From Ophthalmolycus amberensis (Eukaryota; Chordata; Actinopteri; Perciformes; Zoarcidae): a stretch of DNA of 64,000 nucleotides. The notes under the pieces were generated by a model, which had not been told where the DNA came from, made no database searches, and saw only the letters and a list, made by a program, of their open reading frames with translations. Location of the stretch: the NCBI GenBank assembly GCA_024529925.1, contig JAFEUB010000720.1:1207501-1271500 (forward strand), in the 5' to 3' direction. Below are positions 48,402-60,945 of the stretch, in pieces. The number at the start of each line of letters is the position of its first letter. Position 1 is the stretch's first letter. Made by a program: the position numbers and the translations under genes.

Positions 48402-51400
48402 GTAAAACCTCCTTTTGCATCATTTGGAATTCAGATCTTAAGGCCCATTTGAGATTTAGCCTGTTTCCCCAATTATTCAAGCTACCCCCAATGCTTACTT
48501 GACCCCGTGACCAGATTGAAACAGTTGTTTCCCCCCCCCAGGTTCATCTTACAGGACTTGATATCTTTACTCAGAAGAAGTATGAAGATATCTGCCCATC
48601 TACCCATAACATGGATGTCCCACATGTTACAAGGAAAGACTACCAGGTGAGATGACTCGGTGTGACCTAGGGACACTCAGGGGTACTCAGCATTTACAAA
48701 GTGGATATTGTCAATAATTGTTTCTAGGGCTGCAACTAACGATTATTTTAATAATCGATTAATCGGGTGATTATTTTTTCGATTAATCAGATTAAAAAAC
48801 AAAAGCATTAATTTCCAACCCTTTATTCAAAAACAGAACTGATCTTCGGAAAGTGCACAAACAGGTTGCTCCTTGAATATCCCTGAGCTGTTAGGATTTG
48901 TTTGAACGTCAGAACTTGTTCACTTACACTCACAAACTGAATCATCACCGTGGTGCTCCCGTGCCATATGTCGCTTTTGCACATCTTGCAATGAACACAC
49001 TTTTTCAATTTATTAAGTGTGCTCCCACACCTTGGACGACTTAGGTCGTACTGATTTCTCTGCCTCCGCCATGTTTCAGAACAACGTTAAGGGTCCGATG
49101 GTCTTTCCTCTGTTGTAAATTGATTGATCGCATATTTACTTTTATTGTGAAGAGCATGAAAACGGAAGTGATTTTACTGTGAAGAGACAGTAAGTAGCAT
49201 GATACGTGCTTATTCACGACAACAATGATAACGATAAGTGAAAACCTACCGTATATGTCGGGTGCAAGAGCGTGGTCTGTTCACTGTAACAGTTATACTG
49301 CAGTTTTCAGGAAGTAAAGTGTTCCGTTCAAAACCAGACGTGTCTTGGTCGTCATTAGAAGCTCCACTTCACAACAACCTGCGCTGTGCTCCGCACTTTT
49401 CTTCTCTCAAACATCTCCGCGACTTATTGAGTGGCGTAATAATCGCACGACACAACGAATCGATACTAAAATTTGATAATCGATAATGAAAACTATTTTA
49501 ATAATCGATTATTATCGATTCGTTGTTGCAGCCCTAATTGTTTCCCTGCCCAGGTGTTTGGCATTTGTTTAGAACCACTAGGGCATCTATTTATACCTAG
49601 AATGTGTTTGAAATTGATATAACCTCATTCTAATAAGAAAGTGTGATTGGAAAAAAATGAATACTTTTTCGATTGCTAAGCGGGTGTGTCGCATGCGTTG
49701 GTGTGCTGTCGCTTCAGTAGTTGTGAAAGGATGTACAGGTTTAGAACTGGTTGAACGTGTTTTGGCTTGGCCAACGAGCAGTTTCTTGTGCCCTGGTTAG
49801 ATGCCTCTTCTGGGATAGAAATTCTCTTTAAACAATGTTTTTGTTGGTATTGGTGGGCAGTCTAGGTTTAGTTTTGGGTCAGTTTTGTTAACCTGAGTTC
49901 GTGCTCCGTGCTTTATTGTCAATATACTTTTTTTTTTTTTCGTGTTGCAACATATTCTTATAAATAACTTTATTTTCCGTGGTGTACTTCTGAAACACTG
50001 AAATTTGCACCTACAGGTAAGTTGTCGGCGCTGGCGGGTAGAACCACTTTGTCGGTCAGGGAAAACTACGACCAGTCAGCCGTTCCTCGTCCATTGCGGT
50101 GCTTTTGAAAGCGAACAAAAGCTATAAATAGAAACTGTATGTCCGACAAAAATCAGCTCAAAACAGCAGGCTGCACAGTGTTGCATCGCCCGTGGTCAGT
50201 TGGGACAGTGTCGTAGTGTAATAAACATGGACATAATGTGTGTGATATCACACATACCGGTGTTATTTTGTATAAATTGTGTTTTTTGCAATCTGCAAGT
50301 TTCTGAGAAATACAAAGGCAGTTAGCCTACACATTTGATTAATGTATAAATACAAAAACTTGAACTTGTTGTTCTTGAAGTCACTGAGAATTGAGAAATA
50401 CTAATCAACAAATATACAATCTCCATTATCTTTTATGCAGTTAACTCTTCTTTCATGCCATGTTTTCAATAACGGTGACTAAAATGTAAATATTAGAATG
50501 TAAATCTTTTCAGTAAGAATTTAAGTGTATTAATAGTATATTATGTAGGCGGGGGCGTTCATGTTTGCACGTTTTATGTGTACAGGGGCCTCCAACCTCG
50601 GAAAGATGTGACAATCCTGGCGGCCTCTGAGTAATTAGAAAAACCTATGTTCCACCTCGGGTTAGGTTGACCGGTACTGTAAAAAAATATATATCAACCA
50701 CAATCCTAATGTTTTTAACGGTTAACCGTTTTTGCTCTTTGCCTGATTGCACATTTAGGTTATAGACGTCGCAGAGGGGTTCTTGGGCCTGCTGGATGAC
50801 GCTGGCGCAATCCGAGAGGACCTTAAAGTGCCAGACACCGACGTGGGAAAAGAAATCCAGATGAAGTTCGATAATGGAGACCATTTTATGGTGAGTGTCT
50901 GCGGCCTGAAAATGAAATGTTCTGACTGATTGATAGTGGCTGAACTGGAACATGTTAACAACATGTTAAAAGGATTAATTATCTTTGCATATGTTGCATG
51001 TCTATGAGGGGAAACTGTAAACATCAAGACATTGGCTGTGTTCACTGACAAGCTTTTCAATTGATTTAAGACCATCAGTTTCTTCTTTCATGGTTTTGTG
51101 CTTGCTGTGAACTGAGGTAGACGACTGTATGTAGACAGCAGTTTGGATTGATTTGACTTTATTTGTCTAGTTTTAAGAGAAGCCTTGAAGATGTTAATTA
51201 CCTGCTTAGTTTATGTATGCATACTAAAGTACCATCTTAAGAATCTGTTATCATATCGGACCGCTCCTCTAGAGAATAGTCCTAGCTTTCACTGGGCTTT
51301 GTGACAGACCGTGGAGTCTAGAACATGCTTTGCTAACTCAACAAGTTGGCTATTGATATTCAGGCAGAATAAAATGTTCCTTTATTCTACAGAAAAATCA

Positions 51401-53030
51401 AAGTGAGACAGTTAGTCCAAAATCTTACTGCAGGGTAAGTACCTGTCATGGAAAACCTGGAAAAGTCATGGAATTTTAAAATGGTTATTTCCAGGCCTGG
51501 AAAAGTCATGGAAAAAAATAAAATCCCAAAAGTCATGGAAATTTGTTATATTCATATTTTCATGTCGTTCATTTGCGCTGAGTTTCCAGCCAGCGTTTCT
51601 CAGATTGGAGTGAGACGAGGAGAAAATGTGATGTGGTGATCCTCGCAATAGAACATCTTTGATGTGACGAGTCGAGTCTTGGACAATCAGCGTTCAGATG
51701 TCTACAGCGTCTTTCCCACCTTTAAAGTTTAAGTTACGTTATGTTCCGTTACCGTTCAGACTTGCTGGGTTAAGTTAACGTCCACTGCATGTGGAACTTT
51801 GTCGACTGTTAACGTTCGTCATTATCGCGATTTAGAAGGAAAAAAGCGTAACGTGATGAAACGTGCCCCCGTGTTCTGGTTCAGTTCACGCGGTCACTCG
51901 TTAACGTTAAACCGGAACACCGGCGCATCTGGTTGCAGGTTGTTTGTTTTAACTCAAAGTAGAATGAGGATGATTTCGTGGTCAGAATAACTTTCATGAC
52001 CACGAAACATGAGGCCCAGATACTGATGAGATGATGAGGTCAGAGCGCTTCAGGGAGAGGAGGCTGGTTGTGTAGCGCAGCTTGACGCAGGGCTGAGCTG
52101 TGAGTGGAGCTGGGCCTGTATAAAGGTGGAGCTGGGCCTGGATAAAGGTGGAGGCTGGGCCTGGATAAAGGTGGAGGTCTAAACAGACGTGAGTACAGCT
52201 TCCCGCTGTCACAGTATTTTAAATACATTGATAAGGCAAGGTATGCTAAATGCAGCCTCTGCTCCAAGGAGATGAACTACAGCAACAAGGGCTCACGTGT
52301 CCTCTCATCACACTGTTCACTGTGATGACCACAGCCAGTGGACTAACAGTCCCACGTTGCAGTTGCTCTCAAGAACCCTGAAATAATGAGAGGGTTAATG
52401 AGCAGGTTCATTTCATTTCAGCAGGTTGCTAATGCAGAGGTGTGTATAGATCACAGCTATTATTTTACTCTTGATAAACTACTTTAGCCAGTGTAGATTA
52501 TCATTTTCATTTAAATAATTGAACTGGATTGAATGCATATTAATTGCAAATAGAAGATAGGCCAGAATTCCAACAGCTTTGCAGTAACAGTGGAAGTTAA
52601 TATGAAGCCGTACAGTAACGGGGTTCAATGAAAACTTTGCACTACAAAAGGGAAAGCAATATGTGCACTAGCTGGATGCTGCTACCTACTAAAGCTCTTA
52701 TTGATGCGTCAGTGTTATGAATGCCTGTCAACCAGAGTATATTTGTAAATGTTTATTCTTTTAATCAAACTATTGTCTCTCATTCGTTTGTGTCATTTAA
52801 GGAGACTGTATGCTTTGGAATCCTCATTGTTAGTTTAAATACTACATTTTCTCACTTTTTATACACCGAGATTTCACAAAATGTTTGGTCATGGAAATTT
52901 GGTTGAAAGTCATGGAAATCCATTGGTCAAAATGTGTATGAACCCTGTTACTGTGTGCCTCCCATTTCAGGTCACTGTGCTGAAAGCTTTAGATGAAGAA
53001 AATGTCATTGCCACCAAAGCCCAGAATTAA
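48240..53030 (+). CDS. eif5a2: eif5a2, eukaryotic translation factor 5A (divergent)
   Basis: eIF5A is a cytosolic translation factor that relieves ribosome stalling and promotes termination. It is the only protein known to carry hypusine, added by DHPS and DOHH. Four coding exons give 152 residues (human EIF5A2 153). The N-terminal SH3-like half is well kept: QCSALRKNGFV, KGRPCKI and the hypusine loop STSKTGKHGHAK with the modifiable lysine at residue 49. The C-terminal OB-fold half is distant from mammalian EIF5A1 and EIF5A2 as I know them: VIDVAEGFLGLLDDAGAI, KVPDTDVGKEIQMKFDNGDH and ENVIATKAQN. Position beside tnik and slc2a2 identifies it as the EIF5A2 locus. Introns are intact, so it is not a retrocopy. 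The ATG at 48240 gives MGDEDFACGHSG, one residue shorter than the mammalian N-terminus. Confidence 0.9.
48542..48646 (+). CDS. eif5a2: eif5a2 coding exon 2
   Basis: VHLTGLDIFTQKKYEDICPS, then THNMDVPHVTRKDYQ. Acceptor after a C-rich tract, donor GTGAGA, phase 0. Confidence 0.95.
48725..49536 (-). mobile_element. hAT element derivative with 8-bp target-site duplication
   Basis: Terminal inverted repeats start TAGGGCTGCAAC at both ends and include ATTATTTTAATAATCGATTA. The flanks are a perfect 8-bp duplication, ATTGTTTC (48717-48724 and 49537-49544), diagnostic of hAT transposition. On the minus strand a decayed transposase start is visible: an ATG at 49072 leads to MAEAEKSVRPKSSKVWEH then a stop, and a separate frame gives the BED-finger piece HCKMCKSDIWHGSTT. 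It lies in eif5a2 intron 2, counting from the first coding exon. Confidence 0.92.
50000..50260. repeat. Possible dispersed repeat in eif5a2 intron
   Basis: GTCGGTCAGGGAAAACTACG, CCGACAAAAATCAGCTCAAAACAGCAGG and CACAGTGTTGCATCGCCC look like modules of a fish repeat, but I see no clear termini. Confidence 0.3.
50759..50890 (+). CDS. eif5a2: eif5a2 coding exon 3 (OB-fold)
   Basis: VIDVAEGFLGLLDDAGAIRE, then DLKVPDTDVGKEIQMKFDNG and DHFM. Only REDL and GKEI recall the mammalian proteins strongly. Acceptor tttag, donor GTGAGT, phase 0. Confidence 0.93.
51431..52947 (+). mobile_element. hAT-like element with BED-finger remnant, in eif5a2 intron
   Basis: The ends are CAGGGT...ACCCTG, flanked by TTACTG on both sides (51425-51430 and 52948-52953). 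Subterminal repeats of AAAGTCATGGAA occur at both ends. A plus-strand BED-finger-like segment (KCSLCSKEMNYSNKGSRVLS, near 52250-52310) is visible. No complete transposase is present. The 6-bp match is shorter than the 8 bp expected for hAT. Confidence 0.75.
52971..53030 (+). CDS. eif5a2: eif5a2 last coding exon
   Basis: VTVLKALDEENVIATKAQN followed by TAA. Acceptor ttcag lies 17 bases after the target-site duplication of a hAT element that fills most of the preceding intron. Confidence 0.93.
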   Translation, partial: VTVLKALDEENVIATKAQN

Positions 53031-56000
53031 TATGCCCAGGACAACGCTGAGGACTCCCAACTGCTACTCTCCAGTGTGGCTTTGCAGCCTTCACCCCACA
53101 TCTCTACCAGTTTACCCGCTGGTCAACAGAAGTCTGGAAACTGGACAGGGTCAGCTTCAACCATGAAGTTATCCACCTGCAGCCGTCACAACTTAATTTT
53201 ACAATTGCTACTGATATTATTTCAGGAATATCTTAACAACATTCCAGCATTTCATAACATTCTTTTGAGTATCAGTGACATGTGTCTTTTTCTGTCTGCA
53301 TTATTATTTTTCTAAATCCCCCCTTTTTTTTTTTTTTTTTAATGAAATGTAGATCTTTTGAGTTGGCTGTGAGCATGTATCCTGAGGTTTGTTTACAATT
53401 GTGATGCTGCACCTTGCTTTCAACTTAAATTGTCCCCTAAAAACCGGCTTTTATCTCTACTGGTTGACTTGATCCCCCAATCGAGCTGCAGCTCTACAGC
53501 TCAACGGACTTTAAAACAACTTCATGGCCAGAATATGCCTTTCTGCCTTTGACAATTAAAACATATGCATGGAACTTCTAATTGACAATTGACTTGTATA
53601 CACATGCCCTAGCAGCTGTGAACTTCTATAAAATACAATTTACTTTGCATTTCAACTGTAGCAAGGAACTCCGCTGTTTTCAAGCCGAACAGGGGCGGCC
53701 GGGTGCACCCGTTTTACTTTCTCTGCTATGAAACATTTTCCTTTCACTTGAGGCCTTTATGTAGAAGACATCATTTTGAAAGAACAAAACACTGAAGACC
53801 TTAACTATTAGCAACACCACAATGCTTAAGATGATTCTTGGCACACAATAGTCGAAACGTAAAACCATTTTACGTCTTGTAAAATGTAGCCAAGTCTAGA
53901 TGATGGTTCCGCTGCGGGTTTTCCAAGTCTTGTCACCAGAGACTTTAGTGCTCCAGAACGGGCCAGAAGAGTGTTACCACAGAGCTATATTATGGGCTGC
54001 AGGTGAGGCACGGTGGTTGTAGAGAGTACAGCTTTTGGGGTGGTTGGTCTGTTTGCTGTGCAATGGGATTGCTTAAGCATGTGCAGAGTTCACTCTAAAA
54101 CAGATTGTGGCTCAAAATAATTTTTATGAAATAAAGAGACCGTTGGTATTTGCAAGAAAATCGGATTGTGTTACATGCAGTGCATTAACATGGTTGCTGT
54201 AGATTCAGAAACAGGTAGTCCGTTTTCTCCCCTACCTCCTACCATTAAAATGAAAACTTACGCTTTTTTTTTTTAAGTGTATTTGCAATATATTTGAAGT
54301 GCTGCAGGCTGAGTTTTTTTCTGATTTAAAGGTGCAGTGCGGACGGACTGTAGTACCATATTTCAAGAGCAAAAAATTACAAATGACCCGTTCTTCAGTT
54401 AAGTAGACTTAATTTGTTTTAGTCTGACTGGATTTTGACTCGATGCACTGTTGTCATAGCAATACTTTTGCAATTTCAAACTTTGGTTGTGATCCTACAC
54501 TTTCATTAAAAAAACAACTATAAACTTAGTGAAGCATAAACATGTTGAAGAAATCAGATTTCTCTAGCAGAAATCCCTCAGTCCCTTACACCGGCCAAGG
54601 AAAGTGTTTAACGTGACTTAATGACATCGGAATCCTAAAAGTTTAAATAGTTCAATCTGTGTAAACATAAAACATATGATTATAATCAGTCTGATTGTAA
54701 TCTTAACATTGGATGATAATGGGCCCAGTTTTTAAGTTTGAAGTAGCCGACCTGATTTTGTTCTGACTTCGGTCCAGCTAAAGTATTTTTTACTTCATTC
54801 AACACACCAAAGTAAGCCGCTGAATGTTGTCTTGTATATCAAGTTCTACATTCATTTTGCTTCTCAATATTCAGCTTTTGTTCAATGCGTTGGGAGCTAA
54901 AGCATCACAACAGTGGCTTCTACGTAACTTCTTCTCCTGGCCATTCTAGAGTCTCACTTATGGTACAAAACGGCACAACGGTAGTACTCTGGACTGCAAG
55001 AGCCAAAGCTAGAAGCTGTACTAACAGTGCATTTCAGAGTGTTCTTTTCTTTACGCTGGAGGAAAATGCATTTCACTTGCAAAAGAAGGCACCAATGGCA
55101 GCACACAGTGGAAACACTGATTCTATGGCAAATTTGGGGCACATGCATGACAACTTGAAATCCCTGCTTGTGTTTATAAGCACGTAAGTCATCTCACAAC
55201 TTGTGTGTGTAAAACCTGTTCTACACATTGCAGAAACTAGTCTTGGGGTAGTTGATTAAACTAGAAGTTTGACCAGGGAGCCTGCGTACACTGGCGTGCT
55301 GCTCCATCCTTTGTTTTGGTTGCAAGCCTGCCATCGTGTCTGTGAAGACCAGATTTAGTATGTAGAGCAGTGCTTCCCGAAATACATGGCTAGCTTTCCA
55401 AAAGTATCCAAATCCTAACATCCAATCAGTAGTGCTACTTTATAGTTGTGTCCTCAGCAGCTCTAACAGAATATGAGTTCCTGGAGCCATATTTGTGTTA
55501 CATGTATCCATAACCACAGCCAGATGCAGGGAAACGGACTGATTCCTCCCCATCTGTTCCCTTTCCCGTTATTAAGCTGGTCTGGTCTCTGATATGTAGC
55601 ACTAAATACTACCACACGGCTAGTTAATGATCCGCCACCTTTAGCCGTCTGTCGCATGGAGACAGGTTACAGAACTACCCTCTTATTCCGCTGAGAAAAT
55701 GTTTACACTGTGTTCTGTCCTCGTTGGTTTCCCACGCTGATCTAGGATCAGAGACTGCAAGGCATACACCTACCAAATGAGTCAAAGTGTCATGAGGGCA
55801 GATTTTCTCAGGGGCTCCAAATAAAATGTCAGGAGATTTATTAACAGTGTTCAGCAGTGAGGATAATAAATTCGATGATTAGAGTTATTTTTATTCATTT
55901 GTGTCGTGAGTCCACTATTCTGGTATTGGAGAACGTTATGTTTCCTGCCCCCCATTGTCTGCTTCGAATTTATTTGTGCGTTTCGACCACAGGCACAGCG

Positions 56001-56265
56001 TATTATGTTGAATCGGGAACAGGTGACTAACTCAGTCCTGTACTGTATGTTCCTGATGTATGCTGTGAGGGGTTCCTGTCTTTTTCTTCCTTTTTAATGT
56101 TTGATCAAAACAATTCATGGAGAAAAATTTGACTGTTAACTTCTTCTGGAACATAAAGATACATTGGCTCCTCTATTCTAACTGATGTATAGTTGCTGTC
56201 TTAAAAATCAAAACTTTCTATTTTTATTGTAAAGGCAAAATAAAGATCAATCAGATGTTCCTGGC
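53031..56265 (+). other. eif5a2: eif5a2 3' UTR (probable, alternative ends)
   Basis: No coding sequence. AATAAA signals occur at 54130-54135 and 56239-56244. The second is followed by a T/G-rich stretch (cagttgttttctcttgctgtc) and looks the stronger. Human EIF5A2 also has a 3' UTR of several kb, so a roughly 3.2-kb UTR is plausible. Confidence 0.45.
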
Positions 56266-59200
56266 TAAAATCGTCAGTTGTTTTCTCTTGCTGTCGTCCA
56301 AAATGTCAATGTAACACATTACAGTTAAGTGTTTGTTTTAGTAGTACTGAGTATCTTAGACATTAATATAATTCTTAATTAATCCATGATATTTAAAAAA
56401 ATAAATATATTGGTTGCTGTTGTTATTTATCAATTTATTAAATTTTCAATTTAAGGTCGGGCTGGATATAATCATTTAATATTGGGGGTGTTGTCTAATG
56501 GGCTTCACAGTTCCACAAGTGTGGAACAACAACAACACGCATGTCCAAAAATGCCAGCTGTTACCCAGCTGACATTTTGATTAGCTATTTGCCAAGTAGG
56601 TCTAGCTGTTGTGATTAGCTGGCAGTTGGCAGAAGTTGATTTTAAAGAAGATAGTAACTTCGGTCAATATGGAAGATGTGGATAATCTTCTACAGCACAA
56701 ACACAGTCTTCCTTTCAAAGAAAAAAAAACGAGATTAAACTCGTCTGTTTCCACCAGCAGCGGAGTATTATTTTGCACCAATGGGATGGAGCAGTATGGC
56801 AGCGCATTGGGGAGAAAACAGGTATGTGCTCAGGCGGATTATCACTGTGAAACTATGGGACGTGTGAAATAGGGCCTTCAGTACCAATTGTCATATTCTG
56901 GTTTTGCATCTGTCTAAAGTTGCTCCACCATTTTTTTTCTCACCTAAAAAACGCCACTGATTTTAACTACTTCCTCAGGCTGGACCTATTAGGATGAAGT
57001 ATGAGTACAATAAGCCACAACATGTTATTATACTACAGTGAATATTTCTGTGTCTGTTGTAATAACTAATTATATACATAAAATACCACTTAGTTTCTCA
57101 GTGGGGGGAGCATCATTCAGCTACTGATAATGCAGCATTGTGGATTAATTTGTGATAAATACTGAAATAAACTCAGCCTTCACTTGACGCATTGATGTTA
57201 AATGCTCAGTAGATGGCAGTGAAGTATCACTTTTGATAGCTGAGCAGTTTATCTATCCTCCCATCCATCTTTCTTTCCATCTTTACAAGCTCCAGTCCAA
57301 GTCGGAACAGTAACGGTGGTGAAAGTGGCTTAAAAAGCACATGCTGCATTAAGGAACCTAATGTATACATAGTGTGCATGATGGCACCGACACGCGGCAA
57401 CAAGAGATTCGATATGTTTCAGTTATCCGACTTAAGCAGCTGGAGATCGTGCCATGTGTGTGACGTTTTAGCAGTCATGAAGCACTCCACGTGCTTTAGA
57501 GGGGTGTGTATTCTGATACATTCTGTGGCAGCACTCTGCAAGTCACACATTCACTTGCTGAAACTCCACACACCCCAGTGAACAAGGCACATGTAGATGG
57601 AGTCACCTTGCCAACACCATTAAGGCCCCCTCCATGGCCATCACAGAGAAACCTGCAGTACGTCTTTCCTTCTGGACTGTTTTGCTGGCAACTCTTCGTC
57701 TGAACTCTTTAAAGGCTTAGTGGTGAGATCGAAGCAGGGATTTGTGAGGGGATTGGCGGAGGTATTATGGGCCATTCGTCAGTGCTTCAAACCTGTTTAT
57801 CCAGACGGTGAAGCCGTTGGATTCCCGCCCGATGTTTGGAGGGGATGAACCAGTTTGTAATAGTTGGAGATTTGACAGAGTTTCAAGGCGAACGGCTTCT
57901 CTTGTAAGTCAGGGAAAACATTACTACGGTACACACACACACACACACAGACTACATTCATCAACACTGGGGCAGCGCCAAGTGTAAAGGAGGGCCATTA
58001 TATAACCGCAGGACCTGTGTCTCGAAGCAGCATGAGATGGAGAAAGAGCAAAGATCAAAGCATATGAGCCATGCACTTTTATTGAAACTCTCTACGGGAT
58101 CAAGTGTGCGAGAGAAAGAGTTGAGTGGAAATGTACAGCTACCTTCAGTTTCTTTCCACTGTTTCCTATCAGTCCCACACCTAACAGAATTATTTGTTGT
58201 ACTTATATTTGGCTATATTATACAGGGCAGGTATGACATAAAACACAATAAGCTTTCACTTATTATTATGAAAAAAGAACAGTTATGTCCGAAAGAAACA
58301 GTATGGCACAAAGAAGTAGATAAGTCAATAAGCCTATCGTGAATCCAGAAAGAAATGAGGGGAAAGGGATTAAAAGACAGGAAAACATATTTTGAAACCT
58401 CTATTCAAGAATATTAATTATTATCAGTACTGTTTGAAAAGCTCAACAACTTAACTCGCTTCAATTTATACATACTCCAAATGCCATAGTATGCTTCAAA
58501 TTCAGTCTGATGTCTTTGCTTATTTCATAGAGCACGTGCATGTTTTCATAGACCTGCATGAGTCCGTCTAGGGTGTGTGTAGTATCTGTGCATGTAGCTT
58601 ATGTGTGTGTGTGTGGGTGTGTGTGTGTCAGAAGGGTTTTTGAAGATCTGGGAGTTATTGAATCCAGATTTTGAAGTTAAAAAAATGGGGGGGGTGGGCA
58701 CTTCATCTCAGCCACTGACAGGATTTGGAGGACTGATGGAGGACAGAAGGAGGTGTTTTGTCCTCCTTTCATGTGCTCCGTCCCGCTGAGAGAGGAGCAG
58801 TAAGGAAGGTTTCTGTATGTGTGCGCTGCATTGCTTGTGTGTGGAGCGGGGGTGTGCTGAAACACGACGCAGAGACAAACCAGAAGGCAGCATGCACTCA
58901 ATCTAACATTTTCAAATATTGTGAACTTGCATGCAATTCATTGCTGATAAAAGCAACGCTTGGATTGTTTTTTTCCCTTGCACCAAAATAAAAAAACAGC
59001 GTTTGTTTCTGTTATAGAAACTCGACCACATGGTGGCACTATAGGAAAGGTCAGGGAATCACCAAAGGCATTAGGATTCATCCAATAGGGACCATCAGTT
59101 TGTGTACAGAATTTAAAAATGGCCATCCTTCACATAGATGTTTCAGTCCAGATGGACCGACTGACGGACCGACATTGCTGTCTGTCCTCTGGCTATGCCT

Positions 59201-60945
59201 GAACACAGATACATTTGGACTGTCAGTTTAGTCGACATCAAAGCCCAAGCAAGCATTTTGTGTTTAAAAGACGTCCAATAGCCATCTATACGTAGAACTG
59301 ACGTATACACGGCTGCGTTTGGGCTTTCAGTGAGCGTGTAGTCGACGTTGAACCATAACCCAAGTATTGCCTCGCCATTAATTAGATGCCTATTGAGCAA
59401 TCTACATCCAGAAACCTAAACGACTGGCTATAGGAATCACTTTTGACTCAAAATAAACTGATTCTGGTAACAAATGCAATAGCTACCAACTGGGTTATGG
59501 AGGCAAAGCACGGCTAAATTTGGGGAATTAGTCAAGTTTAGTAGACGTCTAACCATAACCCAAATATATAGCCATCAAATAGACAACTATTTAATGACTA
59601 CCGGTACATTTATTGTGACAGGACTTCATACAAGCGTCCCAGACACATGTTTTACTCATACGTGCAGGCTTTGGTCAAGCTCTGTGCCTCAATGTTGAAT
59701 GGGAAAAGCGGGGACATTGTGCATTAGTACGAGAATGTGATTGAGATCAGCAGGGCAGGGGAGTGTTCTCGCTTCAGGAGAAGTTACGCGAACAGATGTG
59801 TTCGTCTGAGAACAGGGCTCACAGCACGCAGTGTTCTATTTTAGCTGACGACCTTATGTCCACTCATACTGTTGGGAAGGCCCTCTTGTCCTCCCTGGAA
59901 TAATTAGTGAGTGAGTTCACAGGCAAGCAATCTGGACTGTGTTTTTTTTTTTGCTGCTTTTTTATTTTATGAGCGGAACAGATGATTGCCTCTTTGTGTT
60001 GCTCCTCTTCAGCAGAGCATCTTAAATGATTGATCGTTCAGTGTGCACATGTGGACTTTCAGCACATGCTGCTAACAAGCCAGCGAAACAAGTGTTTGAT
60101 GGTTCACTACTCTCTCTATGGTTGGGAAAAAAAATCATCCATCGATCCATATCCGAAACCGCTTATCCTATTGTGGGTGTGGGTGTGGGGGGGGGGGGGG
60201 GGGGTCATTGGGCGAATGCATATGCCATATGCAATTACGTTAAAGGAATACATTACGATGAAACGGTTATAGCACATCTGTTTTCCCGGCCAGTGTCTCT
60301 GGATGAATGGAGTTTGAGCATTCAGGCTGTTGCCTCTGATGGACCTGGTCAAATGCAGCGTGTTGTTTCTGGCCACCTGCTCCCCTCTGGCACAGCCTTG
60401 AACTTCCTCATGTGTGTGTGTGTGTGTGTGTGTGTGTGGGCGACCTACAGCGTATGTGTGTATATTTATAGTGAGGGCAGTTAGTAGACTATAGCGGTTG
60501 GAATGTTGAAAGGTTGTGACCAACATCTGGAGGTTGACTCCAGCAGGAGGTGGGGAGAGAGAACGTGAAGAAGAGCTGATGGGAGGTGGGTTGGGGTGGG
60601 TCATTATTCAAACCAGATGAGGACAGCTTCTCATAGTCAAAAAGGCAGAAAGCACTTCTTTGTGTACTTTATTTAATTCAGACTTTATAGTCTTTTTTTA
60701 TACCCTTTACTTTGTTACCAGAAAGTCATTAGTATTTAATCGAAATGATTCAATCTTTCAATCATCTCATGAACAAGAATCAGAATTAAACCTCGTACGT
60801 TTTTAATACCGTATACATTATTTTGTACGTCCAGGGGTCTGTTTGTTGAGGGAAGGAACTTCAGAATGGAGGGGAGGGTGTACTTGAGGTAAAGGAATCA
60901 AGATATTAACTGGAAAGACTTTTCAGACACAAAAACACAAAACCA
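56266..60945. other. Intergenic region, no confident gene
   Basis: No conserved protein is recognised. It holds an orphan exon-like frame at 56669-56821, a short (AC)n at about 57932, (GT)n at about 58600, a pair of related motifs (CCATAACCCAA at 59352 and 59560) and a poly(G) run at 60187-60204. Confidence 0.5.

Noticed and set aside
48240..53030. eif5a2 as a processed pseudogene
   Set aside because: Four coding exons with intact phases and splice sites and no frame breaks argue for a functional gene.
54885..55187. 100-codon open frame after eif5a2
   Set aside because: Lies in the probable 3' UTR, has no recognised motif, and a long stop-free stretch exists on the opposite strand too.
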